From: Gp13-AA77 sp035946735
Lineage (GTDB): Bacteria; Acidobacteriota; Terriglobia; UBA7540
DNA length: 64,000 nt
Assembly (NCBI GenBank): GCA_035946735.1
Contig: DASYYZ010000169.1
Coordinates: 62,001-126,000, forward strand
Direction: 5' to 3'
This document shows positions 8,357 to 17,631 of the stretch, piece after piece; position 1 is the stretch's first letter; each line of letters starts with the position of its first letter. The notes under the pieces are model-generated. The model did not search any database. It was not told the origin of the DNA and saw only the letters and a program-made list of their open reading frames with translations. The translations under genes were made by a program, and so were the position numbers.

Positions 8357-9418
8357 CTAAGGTTGGCTGGGCTTGGCGTGCGACGCAGGGACCGGGTTGA
8401 TCCGCAGGAAGTTCAGGGCTGATTCGACAACCAGTTTGGGGCTGTTCGTGAATGCGCTGACCTCGTAAGGGCAGCCGATCTTGCAGCCCTTGCAAAAATC
8501 CCACAAGGTAGCTTCCTGAGAGATGATCTTCTTCACTTCGGGATGGGCGAAAATTTCCCTTACCGGGGCCTGCGAATGAAACAGAGTCTTGAAAGCGCAG
8601 GGCAGGTGTATGGCTCCATCCGGCTTCATGGAGATCAGTTTCGAGGGATGCCGGCAAGGAAACTTCGGTCCAAAACCGCCGTTACGGTAGAAGTCATAAT
8701 AGTGAGTGTAGAAGCGGACGTTCCTAGGGTAGTGCGCGCGCAACTCGCGAAGCGCGCGTTCCACGATGTCGATCTGCTCGCCGTGCAACTCCGCGTCCGG
8801 CAAGGCCTCGCCCTCGCGCATCACGTTGTGGACCGCCTCGGGATGCAGCACCAGGCTGCGCTCACGGCAGAATTCGGCCAGCGAGGGCAGATCGTCGATA
8901 TTCTCCATGTTGACGGCGGCGTTGATCTGCGTCGTGAAAGGCTTGCGTTTGGTGAGGACGTAATCGAGATTCTTGATGATCACGGGAAGCCCGGCGAGGC
9001 CGCGCCGCTTGGCGAATCGCTTCTCCTCCAGCGTATCGATCGAGATCTCGAGCATATCCAGCTTCGCCACCGCGTCAGCGTACTTCTTGATGAGCAGGCC
9101 GTTGGTCGGCATCGACGTCCAGAATCCCTTGCCGGCAGCATAGGCGATATAGTCGGAGGTGTTCGGATTCAACAGGGGCTCGCCGCCCGAAAAGCTGAAA
9201 GCGAAAAGGCCCAGATCCGCAAACTCGTCCATGCGCTTGAAAATGCGCTCGCGCTGCGCGCGGGTCGTCAGATCGTTGTACTTGCCCTCCACCCCGAACA
9301 TGCAGTATTCGCAATACATATTGCACATCAGCGTGGTCTCAAACATCACCATGTAGGGGATCTTGAAACCCGAGGCCAGATGTTTGAGGGCCGATTTAGC
9401 GATGTAGGGATACTTCAT
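8357..9418 (-). CDS. Radical SAM protein with SPASM-like C-terminus
   Basis: 353-residue protein. Cys32-x3-Cys36-x2-Cys39 (MCNMYCEYC) is the radical SAM [4Fe-4S] motif, followed by SFSGGEPLLNP (SAM-binding GGE motif), the TNGLLI strand and LEISIDTLE. C-terminal cysteines in FPCRH, HLPCAF and DFCKGCKIGC suggest one auxiliary cluster of the SPASM or twitch type. Relatives modify peptides or cofactors, but no peptide substrate gene is apparent beside it. It stands alone between the R-M island and the response-regulator gene, all on the minus strand. Family assignment is firm; the reaction is unknown. Confidence 0.9.
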   Translation of the reverse strand: MKYPYIAKSALKHLASGFKIPYMVMFETTLMCNMYCEYCMFGVEGKYNDLTTRAQRERIFKRMDEFADLGLFAFSFSGGEPLLNPNTSDYIAYAAGKGFWTSMPTNGLLIKKYADAVAKLDMLEISIDTLEEKRFAKRRGLAGLPVIIKNLDYVLTKRKPFTTQINAAVNMENIDDLPSLAEFCRERSLVLHPEAVHNVMREGEALPDAELHGEQIDIVERALRELRAHYPRNVRFYTHYYDFYRNGGFGPKFPCRHPSKLISMKPDGAIHLPCAFKTLFHSQAPVREIFAHPEVKKIISQEATLWDFCKGCKIGCPYEVSAFTNSPKLVVESALNFLRINPVPASHAKPSQP

Positions 9419-9492
9419 AGTTTATCTTTCGTTGCCCTCGCGCTTCAGTCACCGGCGCGGTCCGCCCTTGCTGCCGGCGCCACCGCAAGCGT

Positions 9493-10866
9493 TCAGCACG
9501 GCAATTTAAATTTCTCAAGAATGTTGTACAATGTGCGGCGCGACACGCCGAGAATGTCCGAAGCCTTCGCCTTGTTGGCGTTACTGAGCCGCAGAACGTA
9601 AGTAACGTAGCGCTTCTTCAGCTCTTCCAGCGAGGGCAAGTCCGCGTAGAGGTCGTCTGCCCGCTGGCCGTTCCCCGCTGCCACACGCAGCACTTTGGGA
9701 GGGAGATCCTCCGGAGTGAGAAGTCCCGTGCGGTTCACGGCCGCGGCCGATTCCAGCGCATTTTCGAGCTCGCGTACGTTTCCCGGCCACCCGTAGCTGA
9801 CCAGCGTTCCCAGGGCCTCGCTGGAGACGGCGTGAGCCTGGCCGCGATCCTCGCTTACCCGCTTCAAAAAGTGTTCGATCAGCAAAGGGATATCTTCGGA
9901 GCGGTCGCGGAGCGGCGGCAGATCGATCTCAACAACCTTCAGCCGGTAGTAAAGGTCCTCCCGGAACCTCTTTTGCCGCACCAACTCATCCAGAGGCCGG
10001 TTGGTGGCGGCGATAAAGCGCACATCGATGTGAACGGCCTTCGACCCTCCCACGCGGCGCACTTCCTGGGCCTCGATGGCGCGCAGCAGCTTCACCTGGA
10101 GCCCGCGGCTCATCTCCGAAACTTCGTCCAGAAAAACAGCGCCGCCGCTTGCCTCTTCCAGAATACCGCGTTTGTTCTCGAAGGCCCCGGTGAAAGACCC
10201 GCGCACGTGCCCGAAGAGCTCGGTCTCAAGCAGAGATTCCGTCAGAGCCCCGCAGTTGACTGCCACGAACGGTTCCTTGGATCGTCTGCTGTTGTAGTGA
10301 AGGGCCTTGGCCACCAGCTCTTTCCCCGTTCCGCTCTCGCCCGTGATCAGAACCGCGGAACGCAGGTCCGCGATCATCGCGATCTTCTTGTAAATCTCGA
10401 GCATCGCCGGAGTGCGCCCTACCAGCGTGCTCATCTGGCCTTGCGCTCCCAGCTGGCGCTTGAGGTTGCGATTTTCGGCAATCAGGCTGCGGTTCTCGAG
10501 CGCGCGTCCTACCAGCAGCACTACCTCTTCGAGTTTGAAGGGCTTGGAAAGGTAGTCGAACGCTCCCGCCTTCACCGCTTCGATGGCCGTTTCCATCGAG
10601 CCGAAGGCGGTAATGAGAATAACCTCGGACTCGGGTTGAATCGCTTTGTATGCGCGCAGAACGTCGAGGCCATTCAGGTTCGGTCCCAATCTCATGTCGC
10701 TGATAATCACCGCAAACGACTCGCGACTGCCGATGTCGAGCGCTTCCTCACCGCTGCCCGAGGTCACCACGCGGAAACCTTCTTCCGTTAGCACCTCGCT
10801 CAGCAGGCCCCGAGTGGACTCATCGTCATCAACCACCAAGATGTTAATCGCGGACGAATCCTTCAT
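9493..10866 (-). CDS. Sigma-54-dependent response regulator (NtrC family)
   Basis: 457 residues from ATG 10866 (MKDSS...). Receiver domain at residues 1-125 with acidic pocket VVDDDES and phospho-acceptor Asp57 (ISDMRLG). AAA+ domain at about 145-380 with Walker A GESGTGKE, the sigma-54 contact loop as GSFTGAF and Walker B GGAVFLDE. A Fis-type helix-turn-helix lies at the end (KAKASDILGVSRRTLYNIL). Phosphorylation should drive oligomerisation and ATP-dependent opening of sigma-54 promoters. The upstream kinase ends 27 bp before this start, so the two form an operon and almost certainly a cognate pair. Targets cannot be deduced here. Confidence 0.95.
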   Translation of the reverse strand: MKDSSAINILVVDDDESTRGLLSEVLTEEGFRVVTSGSGEEALDIGSRESFAVIISDMRLGPNLNGLDVLRAYKAIQPESEVILITAFGSMETAIEAVKAGAFDYLSKPFKLEEVVLLVGRALENRSLIAENRNLKRQLGAQGQMSTLVGRTPAMLEIYKKIAMIADLRSAVLITGESGTGKELVAKALHYNSRRSKEPFVAVNCGALTESLLETELFGHVRGSFTGAFENKRGILEEASGGAVFLDEVSEMSRGLQVKLLRAIEAQEVRRVGGSKAVHIDVRFIAATNRPLDELVRQKRFREDLYYRLKVVEIDLPPLRDRSEDIPLLIEHFLKRVSEDRGQAHAVSSEALGTLVSYGWPGNVRELENALESAAAVNRTGLLTPEDLPPKVLRVAAGNGQRADDLYADLPSLEELKKRYVTYVLRLSNANKAKASDILGVSRRTLYNILEKFKLPC

Positions 10867-10893
10867 GCCGATCCCGGTCCTCTTCAGCGGCAC

Positions 10894-12501
10894 TTAACTC
10901 GCGTGCGAAAGCGCGGCCGCCGGAGTTTCCTCCTGCACCCGGCTATCCACCGGAAGCGTAATGATGAAGCGCGTCCCCCGGTGCACCTGGCTGCTCGCCT
11001 GGATGGACCCGCCGTGCTGCTGAACAATCTGCTTGCAGATGGCGAGGCCAAGCCCGGCCCCGGTACCCATCCGCTTGGTGGTAAACATCGGATCGAAGAT
11101 GTGTTTGAGCGTTTCGGGCGCAATGCCTTCTCCAGTGTCTTCCACTTCCACTTTAATGGCGGGAGGTTCGTCACCGCCATCGCTTCCGGCCGGCGTCGTT
11201 ACACGAATCTCAAGCCGGCCGCCCCCCGGCATGGCATCGATGCTGTTGTTGATAAGGTTCAGGAACACCTGCTGCAGGTAACCGGCGTCGGCGTAGATGT
11301 TGGGGGCACGGAGCGGAAGATCGGTGCGCACTCTGATCTTCCGCAGCTCTAGCACGGGCGAAGAAAGCAGCACGACCTCTTCGATCACTTGACGGACATC
11401 GATCATCGCCGGCCGCAGTTCGAACTTGCGGGTCCAGGAGAGCAGTTGCTTGACGGACCGCACAATGTTTTCGATCTGGCTGTCGATGATCTGCAGCCGC
11501 CGGTCCATGGTCTTGTCGCCGGTCTTGCGTTTTGCCATCAACTGTACGTGTCCGGAGATCGAGTTCAGCGGGGTGCCGATTTCATGGGCGAGACTGGCGG
11601 CAAGCTGTCCGGCCACGGCCAGGCGCTCTGAGCGCGCCAGGGTTTTCTGTGTATCAAACAGCTCCTCGTTGATGCGAGTGAGCTCCTCGTTACGCCGGGC
11701 AAGCTCCCCGGTGGCTTCGTTCACTTTGCCGGCCAGCTCGGCATTGAAGTTTTCCATCCGGCTTAACATTCGATTCAGATGGCACGCCAGCCGGGCGATT
11801 TCGTCGCGGGCTTTCTCTTCATCCTCGCAATGCGCGCGCACCTGCAGCGCGCCGCCCTCCGCAGCCTCCATGACTTCTACCATGTCTTTCACCGGCCGCC
11901 GGACGTTATAGAGAAAGAAGACGTGAACGGCAAGCATCACGGCTACAAGGCTGGCCAGCATCAGGATCAGATTCCGCCAGACCAAGCCGTCGATGATGAC
12001 GTTAGAGGTTTTCTTCGAGACCCGCAGTTGCAGGCATCCGATGCTCCCACCTTCGCGGCCGCGAATAGGAGTTGATACGATCCAATCGCGGCCGTCGGGA
12101 GTCTCAATGCTGATCTGATCCTCCCCCGCGCTCTCGAATTCGTTGTAGTGCTCGATGCCCGGCGTGGCATCAAGTTCCAAATGCGGACCGGCGGCATCGG
12201 TGGTCGCCACCAGGCTGTGCGCAGGGTCGTGAGCGCGCACATCACATTGCTCCACACCCTTGAAGTCGCGCTGAACTTCCCGCAGGCGGCCCAGCAGATT
12301 GATCCCATTGCCGAGTTCCTGGGCATCCAGCTGATGCGCCGTGGCGAGGGCCTGGGAAAGCACTTTGCGGTAGATGGCTTCTTCGACCGGCTGCCGCGTG
12401 AGCAGCATGGCCAGGTAGGTGGAAACGGCGGCTACCGACACCACGGCCACGGACAAAATGATGATAATCTTGGACTGTAGTCCGAAGCGGCTGAAGAGCA
12501 T
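10894..12501 (-). CDS. Membrane sensor histidine kinase (NtrB/AtoS-like)
   Basis: 535 residues starting at ATG 12501 (MLFSRF). Two transmembrane segments, about residues 11-33 and 177-199, flank a ~140-residue extracytoplasmic sensor. A HAMP region and coiled coil follow (to about 290). Then HisKA with phospho-acceptor His306 (SLAHEIGTPLNS), an N box (VFLNLINNSIDAM), G1 (DTGEGI) and G2 (GTGAGLGLAI). Open frame continues upstream of 12501 but is antisense to the polymerase X gene and is rejected as coding. It pairs with the sigma-54 regulator immediately downstream. The signal is unknown; the sensor has no PAS-like or cache motif I can name with confidence. Confidence 0.93.
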   Translation of the reverse strand: MLFSRFGLQSKIIIILSVAVVSVAAVSTYLAMLLTRQPVEEAIYRKVLSQALATAHQLDAQELGNGINLLGRLREVQRDFKGVEQCDVRAHDPAHSLVATTDAAGPHLELDATPGIEHYNEFESAGEDQISIETPDGRDWIVSTPIRGREGGSIGCLQLRVSKKTSNVIIDGLVWRNLILMLASLVAVMLAVHVFFLYNVRRPVKDMVEVMEAAEGGALQVRAHCEDEEKARDEIARLACHLNRMLSRMENFNAELAGKVNEATGELARRNEELTRINEELFDTQKTLARSERLAVAGQLAASLAHEIGTPLNSISGHVQLMAKRKTGDKTMDRRLQIIDSQIENIVRSVKQLLSWTRKFELRPAMIDVRQVIEEVVLLSSPVLELRKIRVRTDLPLRAPNIYADAGYLQQVFLNLINNSIDAMPGGGRLEIRVTTPAGSDGGDEPPAIKVEVEDTGEGIAPETLKHIFDPMFTTKRMGTGAGLGLAICKQIVQQHGGSIQASSQVHRGTRFIITLPVDSRVQEETPAAALSHAS

Positions 12502-12576
12502 CCCTCGGTATCTTAACACCCGGCCGAGGAGAAAAGAAACGCCCGGGTCGCCTTGCCGAGCGGGCGCGTGAAACAC

Positions 12577-14310
12577 ATGGAAAACTCCGCCATCGCCGCC
12601 ATTTTTGAAGAAACTGCCAACGTTCTGAAGATCCTCCAGGACGATCCCAAGTGGTCTTTCAAGGCCGCTGCTTACGAGCGCGCCAAGCGTTCCATTGAGA
12701 GCTATTCGGAACGCCTTGACGACGTGGCTCGCGATCCGAATCGCAAGCTTACGGACATCCCGGGCGTGGGCGCCGATTTCGCCGCCAAGATCGTGGAAAT
12801 CGTTCAGACCGGCAGGCTGCAGTACCTCGAAGAAAAGCTCCAACACATTCCTCGATCGCTTTTGGAACTGTTGCACCTCCAGGGTGTGGGTCCGCAGAAG
12901 GTGCGCCTTTTTTACCAGGAGCTCGGCATCAAGACGCTGGCCGACCTCGAAAACGAGGCACGAGCCGAACGCCTGCGCCATCTGCCGGGGATGAGCGCGA
13001 AGTCCGAGGAGAAGATCCTTCAGGCACTGGAGGGGATTAAGGACTCCGGAGTCCGTTTCCGGCTCGATACCGCCCACGAAACCGCAACTCAGCTCTCCAA
13101 CTATATTCTCGCTTTCAAAGGCGCTGAGGTAGTGACGGCGGCCGGGTCGCTGCGGCGCGGGCGGGACACGGTTGGAGATCTCGATCTGCTCGTCACCGGC
13201 CACAATCTCGGTAAACTTCCCGGACACCTGTTGAAGTTTCCCGCCATCGCCAGCGTGCTCGCCCAAGGCGACGACAAGGTGAGCTTCAAACTCGCCAGCG
13301 GTATGCAGGTGGACGTTCGCATCCTGCCCGCTGAATGCTTCGGCGCGGCGCTCGTGTACTTCACCGGGTCTAAAGAGCACAACGTGGCGCTGCGCGATCG
13401 CGCCAAGCGCCGCGGCATGAAGTTAAGCGAGTACGGTCTGTTTCGAGGCGAAGAGGTGGTGGCGAGCCGCACCGAGGAAGACATCTACCAGGCGCTCGGC
13501 CTGCCCCTGATTCCGCCCGAGCTGCGCGAGGCCATGGGCGAAATCGAGGCGGCTGAGGAAGGCAAGCTGCCGGATCTGGTGGCGCTCGAGGACATTCGCG
13601 GCGACCTCCAGATGCACACCACAGCCTCGGATGGCAAGACCAGCGTCGAGGAGATGGCAGCGGCCGCCAAGGAGCTCGGCTACCGCTACATCCTGATCAC
13701 TGACCATTCCAAAGCCGTCACCATCGCCAAGGGTCTCGACGAGGAGCAGGCGCTCGAGCACATCAAGAGGATCCATGCGGCTCGAAAGAAGGTGAAAGGC
13801 ATCGAGATCTGGGCCGGCTCGGAGGTCGATATCTTAGGCGACGGCAGCCTCGACTACTCGAACGAGTTGCTGGCCAAGTTCGACATCGTGCTGGCCAGCA
13901 TTCACTCGCGAATGACGCAGCCCGGCGAGGAGATGACCGCCCGCATCCTCAAGGGACTCGAAAACCCGTACGTGCGCATTCTCGGGCATCCTACCGGCCG
14001 CCGCATCTTTCGTCGCGAGCCCTTCAACTTCGATCTTGAAAAGGTGTTCGAAGCCGCCCGGAAGTTCGGAGTGATTCTCGAGGTGAATGCCAGCCCGGAG
14101 CGTCTTGATCTTTCCGATCGCCATGCGCGGCTGGCGCATGACAAGGGGATGAAGATTGTCATCTCCACTGACGCGCACCAGCCCAAGCATTTTCTGCTCA
14201 TGCGCTACGGAGTCACCACTGCGCGCCGGGGCTGGACCGAGAAAAATGACGTCATCAACACCTACCCGCCGGAGAAACTACTGGCGTCCCTGCGGCCGCT
14301 GCCGAAATGA
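12577..14310 (+). CDS. polX: DNA polymerase X with C-terminal PHP domain
   Basis: 577 residues from ATG 12577. An N-terminal 8-kDa-like and helix-hairpin-helix region (IPGVGADFAAKI, LQGVGPQKV, LPGMSAKSEEKI) is followed by the nucleotidyltransferase palm with GSLRRGRDTVGDLDLL (metal-binding D-x-D) and FTGSKEHNVALR. The C-terminal PHP phosphoesterase starts near residue 345 with DLQMHTTASDG and includes ITDHSK, GSEVDIL, HPTGR and STDAHQ metal ligands. Bacterial PolX fills short gaps and its PHP domain supplies 3'-5' exonuclease activity in base-excision-type repair. It is divergent from the kinase gene (75-bp gap) and complete, with normal family length. Confidence 0.95.
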   Translation: MENSAIAAIFEETANVLKILQDDPKWSFKAAAYERAKRSIESYSERLDDVARDPNRKLTDIPGVGADFAAKIVEIVQTGRLQYLEEKLQHIPRSLLELLHLQGVGPQKVRLFYQELGIKTLADLENEARAERLRHLPGMSAKSEEKILQALEGIKDSGVRFRLDTAHETATQLSNYILAFKGAEVVTAAGSLRRGRDTVGDLDLLVTGHNLGKLPGHLLKFPAIASVLAQGDDKVSFKLASGMQVDVRILPAECFGAALVYFTGSKEHNVALRDRAKRRGMKLSEYGLFRGEEVVASRTEEDIYQALGLPLIPPELREAMGEIEAAEEGKLPDLVALEDIRGDLQMHTTASDGKTSVEEMAAAAKELGYRYILITDHSKAVTIAKGLDEEQALEHIKRIHAARKKVKGIEIWAGSEVDILGDGSLDYSNELLAKFDIVLASIHSRMTQPGEEMTARILKGLENPYVRILGHPTGRRIFRREPFNFDLEKVFEAARKFGVILEVNASPERLDLSDRHARLAHDKGMKIVISTDAHQPKHFLLMRYGVTTARRGWTEKNDVINTYPPEKLLASLRPLPK

Positions 14311-14364
14311 GAATGCCATCGCGACTCCGGCCCAAGCAGCCAGTCCACATCGAATCGAGCGCGC

Positions 14365-15123
14365 TTGAATAAGCCCAAAACCTCTGTCCGGATTCCACCC
14401 GACGCCGTGATCTTCGACATGGACGGCGTGCTGATCGACAGCAACCCTTTTCATCTTCAAATCTGGCGCGAGTTTCTCATCCGTCAAGGTGTTTCTTTCG
14501 ATCCTGACAAACTGCCTGCCCAGATCTTCGGGCAGCGTGATGACAAAGCTCTGCGCATGTTCCTGGGCGCTGATTTGAGCGAGCAGCAGGTCCAGGATTG
14601 GAGCGAAGAGCTGGAAGCGAACTTCCGGGAGGCTTTCCGGCCGCATGCCCGGGCGCTTCCGGGGGTCAATGCCCTGATCGAAGAGTGCCGCGAAGCCGGA
14701 CTCCCGATGGCCGTCGCATCCTCCGCCATGAAGAAGAACGTAGACTTTGTCGTGGAGGCGCTGAAGCTCGCCCCCTGCTTTCAGTCTGTGGTGAGCGGAG
14801 ACGAAGTGAGGCGCCCCAAGCCCGACCCGGAAATCTACCTGCTGGCGGCGGAGCATCTGGCCGCGAGCCCGCCGCACACGGTGGCCTTCGAAGACTCGTT
14901 CGTGGGGATCGAGGCCGTGGTGCGGGCCGGGATGAAATGCGTAGCGATTGCCTCGACGTTTTCCGTGCAACAACTCCGCGAGGAGACCCGAGCGCATTGT
15001 GTGGTCGGGAGCTTTGAAGAGCTGAGCCTGGCCAGGCTCAGGCAGCTTTTCGATCAACTGTCGGGGGATTCTGAAACGCGAATTCCAGATCCCAGATCCG
15101 GAATCCCAGATCCGAAATCGTAG
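14365..15123 (+). CDS. HAD-superfamily hydrolase, beta-phosphoglucomutase-like
   Basis: 252 residues from a TTG start. HAD motif I DMDGVLID (nucleophile Asp plus Asp+2), motif II VASSA, the invariant Lys in RRPKPDPE, and motif III/IV AFEDSFVGIEA are all intact. A helical cap inserted after motif I identifies a subfamily IA enzyme near beta-phosphoglucomutase, phosphoglycolate or sugar-phosphate phosphatases. With glgC just downstream on the other strand a sugar-phosphate substrate is plausible but not proven. The last ~12 residues (IPDPRSGIPDPKS) come from a degenerate nucleotide repeat and have probably been added to the original C-terminus. Confidence 0.88.
   Translation: MNKPKTSVRIPPDAVIFDMDGVLIDSNPFHLQIWREFLIRQGVSFDPDKLPAQIFGQRDDKALRMFLGADLSEQQVQDWSEELEANFREAFRPHARALPGVNALIEECREAGLPMAVASSAMKKNVDFVVEALKLAPCFQSVVSGDEVRRPKPDPEIYLLAAEHLAASPPHTVAFEDSFVGIEAVVRAGMKCVAIASTFSVQQLREETRAHCVVGSFEELSLARLRQLFDQLSGDSETRIPDPRSGIPDPKS
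15083..15120. repeat. Short-period degenerate repeat inside a reading frame
   Basis: Repeated blocks of the type CCAGATCC..GGAATCC..CCAGATCCG..AAATC at the 3' end of the HAD gene encode the odd tail I-P-D-P-R-S-G-I-P-D-P-K-S. It belongs with the other short-period repeats seen at 25544, 40330, 51011, 51974, 53882 and 55483. Confidence 0.5.
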
Positions 15124-15136
15124 ACCCTGACCCCGC

Positions 15137-16366
15137 TTACTCCGGCTCTTCGAACTGCCTCTGTTCCGGCACGATCACCACGATACCGGTGTCGCTGACG
15201 TGATACTTCTTGCGGTCTTCGCTCGAGTCGAAGCCGATCACGCTGCCCTCCGGAATGCGGATGTTGCGGTCGATGATGGCCCGCCGGATGCGCGAGTAGC
15301 GGCCGATATCGACGTGCGGAAAGATGATGCAGCCGTCGACGTCGGTGTAGCTGTTCACGCGCACATCAAAGGAGAGCACCGAGTTCGACACGCGCCCGCC
15401 GGAGACGATGCATCCTGAGGACACCATCGAATCGAGCGCCGTGCCCATGCGGCGGCCCTCTTCGGCAAAGAGAAACTTGGCCGGCGGATACTGGCGCTGG
15501 TAAGTGCGAAGCGGCCAATCTTTATCGTAGAGATTGAAAACCGGGCTGATGGAGATCAGGTCCATGTGGGCTTCGTAATAGGCTTCGATGGTGCCGATGT
15601 CGCGCCAGTACTTGGCCTGCTTCTTGTTCTCGTCCACAAAAGGGTAGATGAAGACGCGATGATTCTCGATCAGCCTGGGGACCACGTCGCGCCCGAAGTC
15701 GTGCGCGGAGTTGGGATCGTCCGCGTCGGTCATCATGGCATCCAGCAGCAGATCGCGATTGAAGCAGTAGATGCCCATCGACACGTTGCACTTGTTGGGA
15801 TCCCACGACGAAGGCTTGGGATCGGCCGGCTTCTCCTGCCAGCCGACGATGCGCCCGGCCATATCGGTTTCCAGCACGCCGAAGCGCGACGCCTCGGAGC
15901 GGGCGAATTCGATGGTTCCGATGGTGACCTCGGCTCCGGTGTCCAGATGATGTTGGAGCATGCCCTGGTAATTCATCTTGTAGACGTGGTCGCCGGAGAG
16001 AATCAGCACGTACTTGCAAGGCTCGCTCCCGACGGAATAGAGGTTCTGATAGATGGCGTCGGCGGTCCCTTGATACCAACTGTCGCCCACCCGTTTCATG
16101 GGCGGCAACACCGAAACGTACTCGCCCATTTCGTGAGCGAGCATCGACCATCCTTCGCGCAGATGGCGGTTCAGCGACAAGGCCTTGTATTGCGTGATCA
16201 CGAAGATGCGCCGCAGCCCTGAGTTGATGCAGTTGGAGAGCGTAATGTCGATGATGCGGTAGATGCCGGCGAAATGCACGGCGGGTTTGGCGCGGTCGCG
16301 GGTGAGCGGCTGCAGCCGGTCGCCGGCGCCTCCCGCCAGCAGGCATACCAAAGTGTCTCGAACCAT
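15137..16366 (-). CDS. glgC: Glucose-1-phosphate adenylyltransferase (ADP-glucose pyrophosphorylase)
   Basis: 409 residues, the usual GlgC length. The N-terminal nucleotidyltransferase fold has LAGGAGDRLQPLT (nucleotide-binding loop), KPAVHFAG, RIIDITLSNC and the LSGDHVYKMNY catalytic segment. A left-handed beta-helix end carries the hexapeptide-like repeats (GCIVSGG, DGCIIFPHVDIG, RRAIIDRN). It makes ADP-glucose from ATP and glucose-1-phosphate for glycogen or trehalose-type synthesis in the cytoplasm. It is the last gene of a minus-strand series of glycosyltransferases and methyltransferases, separated from the nearest by 131 bp, so it may have its own promoter. Confidence 0.95.
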   Translation of the reverse strand: MVRDTLVCLLAGGAGDRLQPLTRDRAKPAVHFAGIYRIIDITLSNCINSGLRRIFVITQYKALSLNRHLREGWSMLAHEMGEYVSVLPPMKRVGDSWYQGTADAIYQNLYSVGSEPCKYVLILSGDHVYKMNYQGMLQHHLDTGAEVTIGTIEFARSEASRFGVLETDMAGRIVGWQEKPADPKPSSWDPNKCNVSMGIYCFNRDLLLDAMMTDADDPNSAHDFGRDVVPRLIENHRVFIYPFVDENKKQAKYWRDIGTIEAYYEAHMDLISISPVFNLYDKDWPLRTYQRQYPPAKFLFAEEGRRMGTALDSMVSSGCIVSGGRVSNSVLSFDVRVNSYTDVDGCIIFPHVDIGRYSRIRRAIIDRNIRIPEGSVIGFDSSEDRKKYHVSDTGIVVIVPEQRQFEEPE

Positions 16367-16497
16367 CGCAGACTCCTCTCGGCCGCGGAATGCCGGTTGA
16401 TGCTCCCGGGACGCTCAGTGCCATCTTCTTTGTTTCGCGACCAATCTTCAACCGCTGAACCGGCATTTCTCGAAAATTTAAAGTTGAAACTCGACCC

Positions 16498-17592
16498 TCA
16501 AGGCTCGGGCCCGGCGCCAAATTTTGCCGCTAAGGTCGGCTTTACGCCGGTTACGCTCGCGTATACTGCCACAATCTCGCGAGCGATCCGGTCCTCGGCG
16601 TAGCGCACGATCCGGTCGCGGCCCTGGGTCCGCATCCCCCGGCGGCAGACCTGGATGATCCGCGCGGCGATATCCGCGGCGCGCCGCGGCACAATGTAGC
16701 AACCGTCCGTGGATCCGAGCAGCCTGGCGACGTCACCCACATCCGTCGAGATCACCGGCAGATTCACCGCCATCGCCTCCTTCACGATATTCGGCGAGCC
16801 TTCGGAATGCGACGCCAGCACCAGCGCATCCGCCGCGTTCAGATAGAGCGGCATCCGGCTGCGAGCCACGCCGGAGACCTGTAGCAGTTCGAGTTCGGGC
16901 ACGTCGCGTTGAGCCTGGCGCACAGCTTCCTCAACCAGGTCGTAGCGCTTGTTTGCGATCGCGGGGTCATAGGGGAAGATCACGTACTTGCGATTCGAAT
17001 CGAGTCCAAGGCGCCCGCGAGCCTCGGCAGTGTCCATGGGTCGAAACAGGTCCAGGCTGACGCCGTTCGGGATCACGAGGGCGGACTCGAGTCGCAAACG
17101 GGCTTTCATGGCTTCGCTCTTGACGATGACCGCCGCTGCCGAGCGCGCCAGCAGAAGGCTCGAGAGCTGGAAAATACGCCCGACAATCCCCACCTGACCC
17201 GTGCGATCGAACCGGCCGAGTACATCATCGCCCATGAACGAGACCACTAGCGGCGCTCGAAGCTGAAATCGCGCCACCCAACCCGAAAGCCCAAAATGAG
17301 CATGAATCAAGTCGTACCGTTTGGCCGCGAGGCTCCGCCGCACCTGGACAATTCCACCGAGGTAGTTCATCAACGATTCGCGCCCGTTCACGAAGAGCAC
17401 GTCGTACTCGACGCCGAGAGCGCGCAGCGACTCCATCTGCGCCTCGACGAAGCTCCCGTAGCTGGGATCGGCGGCAGTGGGCCAGAGGTTGGTGACCACC
17501 AGCACGCGGTATTGGCTGCGTTTGTCAACGCGGGTGGTTTCGGGGCATGAGGACATTACACCGGGCTCCCTGACCGCGCTTTTCGACCTCAT
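16498..17592 (-). CDS. GT4-family glycosyltransferase
   Basis: 364 residues; a start at internal Met 13 (17556) would remove a non-homologous tail. GT-B fold: N-terminal VLVVTNLWPTAADPSYGSF (acceptor side) and the DLIHAHFG segment. The C-terminal donor domain has IFPYDPAIANKRYDL, SHSEGSPNIVKEAMA (E-x7-E motif that binds the nucleotide sugar) and NLPVISTDVGD. Such retaining enzymes add a sugar to a lipid-linked or exported glycan in the cytoplasm or at the inner membrane. It sits 39 bp downstream of a second GT4 gene and is part of a polysaccharide cluster. Sugar and acceptor are unknown. Confidence 0.9.
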   Translation of the reverse strand: MRSKSAVREPGVMSSCPETTRVDKRSQYRVLVVTNLWPTAADPSYGSFVEAQMESLRALGVEYDVLFVNGRESLMNYLGGIVQVRRSLAAKRYDLIHAHFGLSGWVARFQLRAPLVVSFMGDDVLGRFDRTGQVGIVGRIFQLSSLLLARSAAAVIVKSEAMKARLRLESALVIPNGVSLDLFRPMDTAEARGRLGLDSNRKYVIFPYDPAIANKRYDLVEEAVRQAQRDVPELELLQVSGVARSRMPLYLNAADALVLASHSEGSPNIVKEAMAVNLPVISTDVGDVARLLGSTDGCYIVPRRAADIAARIIQVCRRGMRTQGRDRIVRYAEDRIAREIVAVYASVTGVKPTLAAKFGAGPEP

Positions 17593-17631
17593 TTTTGGCT
17601 CCGGCTCGAGAGAAGTTCAAGTGGGGAGGGC

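Noticed and set aside
8126..8422. 98-codon plus-strand frame between C-protein and radical SAM genes
   Set aside because: No ribosome site or family similarity, and it overlaps the 3' end of the radical SAM gene.
8543..9601. 352-codon plus-strand frame
   Set aside because: Fully antisense to the radical SAM gene; high GC produces long antisense frames.
12502..13380. Long N-terminal extension of the histidine kinase frame
   Set aside because: It is antisense to polymerase X, has no domain match and lacks codon bias; the kinase starts with a signal-anchor-like sequence at 12501.
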